Assembly: GCA_009760855.2 (NCBI GenBank)
Contig: WPIO01000039.1
Span: 1,031,001-1,095,000, forward strand
Origin: Cristatella mucedo
Lineage: Eukaryota; Bryozoa; Phylactolaemata; Cristatellidae
Length of the DNA: 64,000 bases
Reading direction: 5' to 3'
Part shown: piece by piece, positions 48,601 to 60,600 of the stretch
How positions within the stretch are numbered: position 1 is the stretch's first letter
Layout of the letters: every line of letters starts with the position of its first letter
Notes under the pieces: model-generated
Databases searched by the model: none
Seen by the model: only the letters and a program-made list of their open reading frames with translations
What the model was told of the DNA's origin: nothing
Translations under genes and position numbers: made by a program

Positions 48601-51600
48601 TATTAACACCATTGGTCGATACTTTTGCCTTGTCGCCACTACAAAAAAGCATGAAAACAATGACACGTTCGGCGAGAAAACTAGCCGTGGCAGGAAAAGG
48701 CTACAACATAGAGTAACTTGCTGTCCCCTATGGTAGATGCCAAGAAGCCAGTTTCAGATTTTATCACGACAGCGATCACGTTAGGCTTGAGTTATCATGG
48801 TAATCTTTAGTGCAGTCTCTAAAATCTATCTGACGAACAGCCGAGTTTACAGGATCTGCAGGAAAAGTACGCCTGTGCGGACGCAGGTAATCCAGTTGCA
48901 CAATGCCATACTGGTTAGGCAGAGGTTTTAAGGGGATTGCCTTTAACGACATAGGTCAAGGTGAATGCATTTGATGACCGAAGTCGTGAGCACGAGTCCT
49001 GCGGCATATATAAAATGCCGGGATAGAGATAATGTTCTCTTAGGGCGCTATGCCGATGAATTATAAGTCTTTTTTCTAAGCACTTCACAGGGGCTGGAAA
49101 TGACCCATATCGACTGGATTGTGACCGTAACATGCCTAATTGCAGCAAAAATAGCCACATAAAGAGCGATCGTCATGGACGAACTATAGTGCTGGTATTT
49201 AGCTTTTCTTTAAATATCCTTGTCAGGGGGTGTATTGATATCCTCGGTAGAGAGTTCCGTGCTTTAGATCCAGAGGAATTCGAGGCATGGCATTAGAAGG
49301 ATAAGTGATGGCATCCAAAGGATGAGTTTTATTTGAGACACGACTTAAACAACAACACGAATAGGAGTAGCGGGTGGAGGGAGGCCGGAGGAGTTAGGAG
49401 TTCCGACAGTTACGCTTAAGCAAGAGAGTTAAGAAACGTAAAAGTGACTGGCAGAACACGGAAGCCTGTGCACTGCTTGATAGCATATATTATACATGCC
49501 GGAAAAAGCAGCAGCTTGTGGTGCTTTCTATGTGCACGACTGACAAGCTGAGTTTAGCACCAGCTGTAACCATCTTATTTCACAGGCAGGAAGACATGCA
49601 ATGAGAGATTGACAGACAATGAGCAGCACTGGTTTGGCCCACTGTCAGGGTGATTGCATTTGATGACCCAGGTCCATAGGTCAATGTGGTTGCATTTGAT
49701 GACCGAGGTCGTGGGCTCAAGCCCTATGGCATACGTGAAGTGCATGGAAATAGATTATGTTCTCTTAGGGCACATTCAAATAAAAAATATTGGTATATAT
49801 TAATATTATATACTTAGGTAGAATGTAAAAATCCAGGGACTAACTTTGAGGTAATACCCTAATCTAACCATGCTTAAATTAATAAAATAATAATAATATT
49901 CGCTGATTTGACAGCCTCATTTTTATAGCAGCAGAAGAGCCTTAACTGCTATCATCATGGCTTGCAGTTGCAATAAAAAAGATTGCTCACTGCAGGATTA
50001 GAAACCACGAACTCTGTCGGGAAGACCAAGCACCTTACCTCCTGAGCTATTGCAATAGTATATGGCTGGATATGGGCAGATTTTACAGCAGTCCTGAGGG
50101 GTCATCCAGCAAATACCTTATGGTGGACCGATACCCTAGATTCAAAGAAGATGCCACATGGCAGATGCTCACTAAAATAATTTCGAGGGTGCAGCTTCTG
50201 GTTCTAGTAAGATGATAGGTTTCGCAAAACAACTGGGTTGGCCTAAAAGTCGTTGAATTTTAAGTATTGCCGTCATTTAAATGCAAATGCAATGGTCTTT
50301 GAGAGAATTTGTTTGTTGCCGGCAGACTGCACAGGACTAATACACTGATTAAAGCACAGTGTGCGTTTTTTAAGTGTCACAGTTTCACAGCGTCACAGTT
50401 GCCAAGTGTAATATGCATAACAATAACTGCCTAAATTTCCAGTGCTTGATGCTAACATCAGCAAGAAGGAGAGCTCTATTTGCGAATAGAAGGCATAGAC
50501 ATAGTAGACTGCCAACTTTTCTTAGATAACGTGCCGACCAACAAACAGAGGTAAAAATCTGTACAATGGCCACTAGTTTGGGAAAGCAAGATTTAAACCA
50601 GTAGGCAGAAAGAGAGAATTACAAAATACCATGTATAGTGGCAGGTACTAAGGTCTGTTATTCATAAAGCATATACGGTGTTTAAACAAAGAGCTGCCAG
50701 TGTAACAGCATGCACTTTTGTTTTTGCAACATGTTTTCTTCCCGTTTGAGAGGAAGTCATTATTTAACAATTGAGTCAAATTCAGTCTCATGGGAAAACC
50801 AATCCTAATTTAGCATTTTGAATAGATTATATATGCACTTGGGCTAGACTGAAACATGTTTGAGTTCCAATAGCTGGAAGATGTAAGCCTTCAGATAGCT
50901 ATGTCTAGCATTCTCAAAAAGATTCTTGATGCGACAAACACAGTTCTTGGTATGGATGTTATCGGTGGAAGTGTGAGCTGTCAGTTTTCACAGTAAACAC
51001 CTGCAGCAAGCAGTCAAAGAAGTAGCTAGTGCAGCTAATGCAAAGGACTGACCCTACCGAGATGATGAGCTAAAAGGCAGCCTGATCGGCTCCACCGCGA
51101 TCGACTAAATGCAGCTCATAGTATCACCCAAAAAATCATCCCATATATTCAGTGCCTAGATAATGAGTTAGTTTTCTAACGGTCCTATTCAAAAGTATTC
51201 TCATTACTATTATTAGTATATACTATTATTATTATTACCGTTATCATTACTATCATTATCACTATTAACATGATCAATATTAAGGCTCATATGGGTATCA
51301 AGTGCATGTCGCCCGGAAATCACTGAAAAACGCTGAGGCAAAGCTATGAGTGAAATTCAGCAGATTCACCGTTATCAGACAAGTCGACATGAGCCAAAAT
51401 GCATATTGACCTTTCACTAATAATACATAGAAAATTATAACCCATTTGTATAGTGCCCTAATAGAACTTAATTCAGGCTCTTCACATATGCCAAGGGGAT
51501 CAAGCACGTGATTTTGGTCATCAAATACATTCACCTCGACCTTGGTAGAGGCTAATAATAATAATAATAATAATGCACTTGATAAAGTGCCCTCGGAGAA

Positions 51601-54600
51601 CTCAATCTCTACCCAGGCGCCCCACATTTGCTGCAAAGGGACCTAACCACTAGGTCAAGCAGCTCAGCAGTCACAATGATCATTGACAAGCTTATCAAAC
51701 AATTGAAATGCTCATACAAAATTAATCGTCTATCGAGCAAAATTGAGAAAACAATTACTGCACAGTTTGGTTTGCCAAAATAAATCTAGACATTGACGTG
51801 GGGTATCGCGTTTTTCATGTTGGTCCTCGGAACATGGCGACTGTAGAACTGGACTTTAAAAGAAGTGGCATGTCAAACGACAGCTCGTGAATTTGTGCTT
51901 TTTTTAGAAAATATGTAAACTATCAAGCAACAGTTGTGAAAACAAGCCCTATAAAAAATTCAAGTTCAAAACGGTACGTCCTGCCCTGTCAGCTTAGCTA
52001 CTGGGCTAAGCACACCCCTGTTTACAGCCATAGCTGTTGGCAAGCATCACAAAATGATTTTGGCTGCCATATCCAGTACATATTTAGTGGCAGGTTTGCT
52101 TGCATTTTAAGGATTCTCCCAACAGAAAAAAAGGCTAGCCAGTAATGGCAAGTCGCTGTAAGAGCAGCAAGCTGCGGGAGCAGGGCAAAGAACGCCAGCA
52201 CTCCGCAAGCAGCCGCAAGCAGCAGCGTACAGGCGAGCACGGCAAGGTGGGCTGTGCTGGCAACGAGTACTACAGCAGTGGCAGGGTCGCCTGCGGGCAC
52301 AGCATGACAGACAGAGCGACCAAACGGCAAACGGGAAAAGGTGAAACAGCTCGACGAAAAGCTTATTAAAGAAATGGTTGTGATGGCTGCGGCGACGGTG
52401 ACGGCACAAGCACATGATCAGTGCAGTTAGAGCCGGAAAAGGACTGCGCCTCCACTAGCAAAAGCACAGGAACACGCATACGCGCACAAGTGCACACATG
52501 ACTGTCACAGAGAAACTAGCCAATATAATGTCAAGCAGCAGCAGCAGCACGAATGCAATGGCATGCACATTCAAACTGCATGCACGCGCGGTGCATGCAT
52601 TCGGCTCGGAGGTCACACTGTCGGTAGCGTTACAGAGGTGTGCGTGCGCGAAGGTAAGGAAGCCGTCGGCTCTACTCCTAGCTGCTACTGCAGCACTCGG
52701 AGTAGAGCCGACGGCTCAGACAGGACAGACAGTGCCGCCACTGCTATGCAGACCAGGCGGCAGCCACTTGAGAGTGCTGCTCACACTGCACTCAAGTGAG
52801 ACATGGAGCAGGTCCAACGACACCAGGACGCTACCACCATAGTGGCACTACCGATCGGCACTAACAAACGAGACTAACCGATAAGCAGCATCAGCAGTTG
52901 CCAAACTGAGCAGCCGAGCACAGCGGCCGGGGCGGCAGAAGAAGCGACCGTGAGCGCTGACGGCATGGATCATGCATAGAGGAGGAGGATGGCAGCAGGG
53001 GGCTGCAGCCAAGGTCCACACGGCTGCTGCCGGCTCTTCACTCGGCAGATTTACGACACGAGCAGGGCTGGCTGGGCGAGCATGGACATATTGCGTATGG
53101 CTCTGCTGCAGCTGCCGCAGCAACAGCAACAGCTGCTGAGCGCGCTGCGAGTACCTGAGGCCCTGACTGCTGCCAAAGACCGGTATCTTGCTTACTTCTT
53201 TCGTCCTGTGCCAACGCAACGCAGACGAGTGTGGCTGCGAACAGGGAGGCCCAGTGAACTCCGGGGCCCACCCGCCACCGGGCCAGACCAGCAGCAGGGC
53301 GACAGACAATCGGCAGCAGCCGACATCAGCAGAGCAGCAACAGGCAAAGATCGAGCAAAGTGGTCAAGCTAAGCTGCCAACGTAGGCCACGAAGTTATGG
53401 CGGCCCAATGGTTCCACATCGATGCCCAGCCGGGCCACCCACGAGCCAGCCAGCTACGAGGGTGGCAATAACAGATGCACCTTGAGTAGCAGCATTCAGC
53501 ATACCCGTCCAGTTGCAAAGCTGAGAAGAGGCAGGGCCAGCTAGCCTCAAAGCAGCCGGTCGCAATATGCCAATCCGACTGGGAAATGCAGCTCATCTGT
53601 ACTGTAGGCAGATGTCACAGTTGAGACCGGGGAGGCACTTCAAATAGGCCCTGGTTTGCTAAGAGAGGCAACCAAGTAGCTCTTAGCATCTACCCGGACA
53701 ATGCTGGTGTCGGCGCATGCCATCACCATGAGCGATGAGACCAAACTGACAGTCGGAATGCTTTACAGGCACGAAACCATAATGCATTTTAAAAAGATGG
53801 ACAACCGAAACAACTTGCACAAGCTGAAAACAAAAATAGAAAGGGCAAGCACGACCAATGATGCATCAAATAAGAGCTTACTCAACTGCTCCTTCTCGGG
53901 CATAAGTGGCCACCCGTCTTAGATACAAGTCTTTCCTCCATGTCTGTCATCACTGTATATAATCCCGAAATAGCAAATCTTGAGCAAGCATTTGCAAACA
54001 AAGTTCATCGAAGAGCTAAGAGGGTGCACAGAACTCACGTGGCCGATTGCGAATCACGTGAGGTCGGGTCGGCCGGCCAACACCCGAAGACAGTGGAAGT
54101 TCACATGGTAGACTATAGGTCCCTTTAGGAGGTCGGCAATGTATCGAGGAGGCTTTTTAGCACCCATGTTTAAATAGCAGCACTAGGGCATGAGCAGACC
54201 GTTCAAGTTACTTCCTTAAGTATAACTCTTTGTGTAAGATGGCTATCAAGGTAGTCACATGGCAGAGAGAATGAGACCAGTATGAGCAATGAGAAAAACT
54301 AAGCGACCATCATCTACTTACAGGCAGCCATAGTTAAAGAGCAGTCACAGGGCAGCATGCCCCAAAACGGGTCCAAGTTTAGTTTCCCTAGTTTCATACC
54401 GGGATTTGCCTCTGGTGGCAGGAGACAGTGCCATATGATAATAATATAAATAATGCACTTGATAAAGGGCCCTCAGAGAACTCAATCACTTTCTAGGCGC
54501 TTTACATTTGCAGCAGAGGGAAATGCAATTGAATGGTGAGTAATATGGTAATAATGGTGAGTAATATCATGCTTGATAAACAACATGAACAACATGGTTA

Positions 54601-57600
54601 GGGGTGACGTGAACATGGTCAGCATGGAAGTGTGGTTAGTGGCAGCGTGCAGTGTCAGCACCCATGAGCACATGAAGGACAAATTACAGGGACCCACTAA
54701 ATGCTGTCCTAAATAGGTGTTTTTATTAGGTTTTTTTAATGTGGTCAAGTCAGGGGATGTTGTGATGCCAGTCGAGTGAGTTCCAGGCTTTAGGAGCGTA
54801 CGAACTAAATGCATGGTCTCCAAAGGATTTGAGGTTTGAACGAGGTATTGGTAAACTGTTGGATTCCGAAAAGCGGGTGGTACAATGCTTGGCCTGGTGG
54901 GGGAGTAGATCTGAGAGATAGGCTGGAGCCAAAGAATGAAGTGAACTAAAAGTGAGCGACAAAACCTTGAAGTCAATTCGTTGCTTCACTGGTAGCCAGT
55001 GCAGGTCGGCGAGAAGTGGTATGATGAGGCCACTTCGATGCTCACGATAGACAAGCCTAGCTGCCGAGTTTTGCACCAGCTGTAATCGCCTGATTGCATA
55101 TGCCTGTAGGCCAGTAAGCAGTGAGTTACAGAAGTCAAGACCGGATGTAACAAATGCATGGACCAACTTAGACGTGATATTCCTATCTAAACAAGCCGGA
55201 ATTTTAGCAATGTTATGTGGCTGAAAGTAGGCAGGCTTGATTGTGGAGCTGATGTGATCGTCTAACAAGAGGTCACTTTGGAACATGACACCTAGATTTC
55301 GACCTGCTTCAACAGGAGATATGCTGGCATAGCCAATTTTGAGCATCAGCCTTTCCAATCTCTGAATCAAACTGGGTTTGCCAAAAACTAGTAAGTTAGT
55401 TTTATCATCATTTAGTTTTAGAAAATGTGTTGCCATCCATGTATGGATGTCATCGATATATGCAGCAAGTGAGTTGAGAGAACTCGAGGTGCTCGAAGGC
55501 AGGGAGGGATCAAAGCAAAGGTACAACTGAGTGTCATCCGCATAGAAGTGAAAGCCTAGATTGCGCTTGGCAATCACATCAGCAAGGCGGAGAGTATAAA
55601 ACCGTGAAAAGAACCAGACCTAGCACGGAGCCCTGAGGTACCCCATATTTCAGAGGTACTTCGGATGATCTTTGTCCATGCATGCCATCACGGCAGGCCT
55701 GAATTTAGGCAGCTGCACAGGACTACATCTTTTTTGCAAAGTAGCTCCCGAAATGAATATTTAAAAATGGCACAGAAAAACCAAGTAAGATTATGCTCAG
55801 CCATAAGCGTGGCGGCAGAGCGAAGAGATGCCACTTTAGAAGCAGCCCAAAGACAGGAATTCCACACCGCAGACTAATGGCAGCTCACACGTGTGCAACG
55901 GTTCAGTTCGGCCAACTGCACTAGATAATACAACACAAGTAGATGGCGACCACCAAGCCCACATCAGCAAACAAAGAAAAATCACAAAGTAACTCAGCAA
56001 CTACACTAGAAAACCCAAGCTTGCAAACAGCCAACCAAAACTCCTCACAGTGATAGCACTCAGGCACACAAGCATAGATTACCTTGACTTGTCATCCGCA
56101 AATATGTTCTCCTTGTTTTCCTGCAATGCCTCTGGCACTGTGATCGGCTTGCTGCTACTATCGGCTGCTTTCACGGGATCTGTGCTCCTGTCCTGGGATC
56201 TCTTGCTGTCCCACCAGCTGTCACCAGCAGAGCCATGTTTGGTTCCATTCCCTGACAGTTCGGGTTTTGGAAAGTCGGCAGGTTTGTCAGCAATTTTTTT
56301 GACATCAGGCATCTATATAAGCACACGCCATGTACACAAGTAAGTAATATTCACGTCAGTGTGCAGCAGATAAATATATCTCATGTTAACAATTTATACG
56401 ATTGGTCGAACTATTAAAAACTCTGCAACGCAGCATACAAAAGTGCCAGCAAAGGCTGAGCAACTAAAAGACTAGGCTTGAAATACTTTTAAGTCGATTA
56501 ACTAACCTTGATAGGAATTTTTGACATTGGTGACAATTGCTTAGGCGACAGAAGAATATCACTGACGTCATGAGACACAACACTTTTGCTGAGCACAAAG
56601 AAACTGCGATAGAAATCTAGAAACTCGTTGAAGTCAATGCCTGCAATAGAACAAAAAAAAAATATCGGCAAAGAACCAAGCAATTTGCACAATGTATGGC
56701 TGGCAAATACAGAAGGCAATCCAGATAGACCAACTGAACCCTGTACCAAGAAAGTGCCCAGCAAGCAAAATACCTACACCACTGTCACCATATTTTTTTT
56801 TTAATTTTGCCTCATTTTAAGACTGCGATACCCATAATGAACAAAAGCATATTTTAGTTGTGAATTGTCTGAGAAAGAACATAAATTCAGTAGTAAATTG
56901 GATTTGTATGGGAGTTGCATGGGCTCTGTTCCAGTGGGTCTGAGCCTGGTAGTAAGTAGAGCCTTCTGCTTACATAACAAAGTGTGACTTCACACTACTA
57001 ACACAACTCAATAATAAACATAAGTGTATGCCTTCAATTACTATCACTAAAACTTTAACATTATATTAAATGCAGTTGCTTAAATATATGCCGAACCATT
57101 TAGCTACTGCAGCATCGCCAGAGAAATGTACACTAATAATGTAATTTGTTTCCTGAAACATTAACTAATAATGTATGCCCTGCTACCTGGATGTGGCCAA
57201 AATTAAAAGAGCCCATGAACACTGCTGCCAGAAGATTGGTTTTATTAAATAGATAGTACGGGCTGTTCATTAAAAAGGCTTTCCACCAGTTACCTACCTT
57301 CCACTATGCAGCCGATACTGACCTGAGTTGAACTTACAACCACTTCCGTTTATATTATCAGACTCCCCATTTGGATCTAAGTCAGCGGCATGTCGCATTT
57401 CTCAGATAACAGCCACATAATAACAAGTGCGATATGCAGCTTACCTCCAGAAAAGTCGCGATCAGCATAGCTATACTGGTCATTAACGTAGCGATCGAGC
57501 ATATTTCTAAAAGCACAAGGAGTAGAACGTCAGTTTGCTTGAGGCAAACTCCTTATCAGAAGTTAATTTTTCATTAGAGCAAAAGTAACATAATATGAAA

Positions 57601-60600
57601 GACAGCAGTAGACTAAGAATAAGTAAAAATCAATGCCAGCTTACCTATTAACGTCAGGAAACATGTCGGCAAAGAGCATTCTCAGCTCACCTTTCTCAAT
57701 CGTACCACTGAGGTCCTGTAAGAGCAAAACGATAAGAGCACTATTCAACGACAGCTCAACGATTAAAGCTAGCAAACAGGCCACCCATACACACGGCCCG
57801 TACAAAAGTCCCGTGAGTTGTTTCACTAATATCTGACTTACTAAGCTGGCTTGCTAAGCTATTTTGCCATTTACGAAGACTCCCCTTTGTCCATTTAGGA
57901 CCTCTAAGCCTTGGCCAGTAGGTAATAATAATAATAATAATTCACTTGATAAAGCGCCCTCAGAGAACTTAATCTCTCTCTAGGCGCTTTACATTTGCTG
58001 TAAAGTGAAATGCAATTGAATGGTAAGTAAAATCATGCTTGAAAAAACAAACGAAATGAATAATATGGTTAGGGGTGACATGCACAGGGTCAGCATGCAA
58101 ATGTGGTTAGTGGTAGCATGCACAGTGTCAGCACGCATAGGTAAGGTGCTCACGTTACCCAAGTAATGGTTCAAAGCCCGAAGCAAGCATTCCTTTATTT
58201 CCTGCTGTAAGCAAGAGGTCATAGCCACTAAAGCCTTCTGCTGCTACATAAACGAGGCTGTAGAATAAGCCGACCACTACTACACTGGAAAATGCAAAGA
58301 ATTAGAGGTCAAAGGCTCTAGTGATTACACGAAGGCTCTAGAGATTACACGGTAAACTCCAATACAATCGGTAGGCATAATTGCTGCACTTGGCACCAAA
58401 ATGTGCAATGACAAAAGTATACATTCACTCACAAAGTACACCGACATTTGGCTCGAGAACGACAGTGACAATTTGAAGCTTAGGCTTTATTACCCTGCGT
58501 TAAACGTCGAGTAGCCTCAATAGTTCAATCGGCTAGAGCCCTGGACCTAGAGCAATGATGTGTTATGGAATCTGTCTTAACCCGAGGCGAAACTCTTTTT
58601 CGGCATTTAGTTTCACGGCAGAGGTCCTCTGGTGGGCTGCATTTTGAAATTACAGCAAGCACCAATGCCATCGCACCATGCCTGCCGCAAGTAGCCAATT
58701 ACAGTGTTCGACGATCTCACATATGATTATCTCATAGGATTGTTTCACAACCATTCCCACCACTGGCAGCCACTCATTCGGAGATTAGGGGATCAGAAAC
58801 AATAATGTTGCTGGTTGCACATGACATGGCTTGGTTGGGAATTGCATTTCCATGATGCCTTCTCAGATAGTCATTTCACTATCTTCAATTAACGAACCGA
58901 TAAGAATCACAGCTAGCAGCTCCTTCTATCACTCCGCAGATGCAGTGCTAGCAAATGGCTCTGGTACTCGCCCATGACTTATGGTTACATTTTTTATGCC
59001 CATGTAAGTACAAAAGAAAAGAGAAATTTTTGAAAGGACAAAGTAAAAACTAAAGATTAGTCATGCATCTGTACTAATTCAAGCAAGAAAGTCCGTCACA
59101 GAGAAAGATAGTGCACTTGCGTCACGTGGCAAGATGGCACATTTCATTCAAGGGGCAAGATGGCACAGCGTTTTCTTCAGTGACGAAACTGCTGTGACTC
59201 AGCAAGCAAGTTGAGTCCACAAGCAGTGAGCTGCTCGCATAATTTACCATCCAGCTCCACTGGAAAGAAGGAGACCATGAGCGCCCTCAATTCGCACCTC
59301 CCATCCTGGTCTCCACCATCAGGCAGGATTTAGCTAAGACATGGGCTGCAGATTGGCGCGCAAGGCAAGACCAGGGGAAAGTGGCTCGCTGTCTGGCAAC
59401 AGACAGCCACAGTAACCACACCCACTTCCTCTTTTCAGGCCTTGGTGTCACTTTTGCTGCTTGGCGCTTTGTTTTTCGTGCCAGGCTGGATCTCCTGCCG
59501 TTGGCTGCTGCCAGGGCCAGGTTCGACCCCGAGTCAGAGCACCTCTGCCGCAAGGGCTGCGGTCAGCGCGAGACGCTGCCGCATGTCCTGAACAACTGCC
59601 CGAGCATGATGGTCGCCATCACGCAACGGCACGAAGCGGTCCTGAAGCAGCTCCTGGAGGCGCTGCCTTGGGCGCTGAGGAGGCACGCGCAGGTGGACCA
59701 ACACCACGACCTCGACCCGGTCCCGCTACGTCGCCCGGACCTTGTCATTGACACTGGCACCTATGCCGTGGTGGTCGACGTAACGGTCCCGTTTGACAAC
59801 GGGGAGCTCACGCTAGAGTCGGCGGCAGAGAGGAAGCTCCTCAAATACAGCGAGCTGGTGGAGGAGCTTCGTATCAGAGGGAGTCATGTGGAGCACTGCG
59901 CCTTCGTCGTAAGCTCCCTCGGCTTCTGGCACCCGGAAAACGAGCGATGGCCCTGGCAGCCCTCATGGTGAGCCAGCGCCACCGCAGGCTTCTCAGGAAG
60001 CTCTGCCTGGCGGACGCTATCAATGGCTCGGCCAGGGTCTGGCTGCGATTCGTGGGCACCGCAAAGTGCCCACAGGACGCAGCACAGCTGACACATGATC
60101 CCTTGGCGCCCGCTGATCACGAGGAGTCACATCCACTGCTGCAGACGAGCGCCCCTGCGTCCTCGGGCCCAGAAGCAGACGGAGGCGAGACACCCCAGCG
60201 GGAGGCAACACCATCAGAGTCAGCTCCCCTCCCTCGGGGGGCCAGCTGGCCCGGCGCATCGGGCCATACGGGCGAGAGCTCCCGCTGGAGCTGGACGACT
60301 GCAGTCGGTTCGGCTAGGTGGCGCCGCCCTCCAACGCACGGCGACCATGTACACTGTGCGCTCGCCTGCGCCGCACGCCACCGCGGCAGCGCTTGTAAGG
60401 TGGGTTACTCCTGTCAGGCATGAGATGCCCCTGCAAGCAAGCGCGACACCTGAGGTCTGGCCGCCTCCTGGTCGCGGTCCTGGTCACGCCCGAGACGTGT
60501 CTAGGCGGACCTAGGCAAACCATGTACCCGACCAGTTCTTAATAATAATTAGATACAGGCAGCATATATGTAATAACTTCCCAACCAACTCAGAAGCTGA

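Noticed and set aside
59461-60523. Overlapping plus and minus ORFs around the R2-like remnant
   Set aside because: GC-rich alternative frames; only the frame with the CCHC and PD..D motifs, and its frameshifted continuation, is meaningful.
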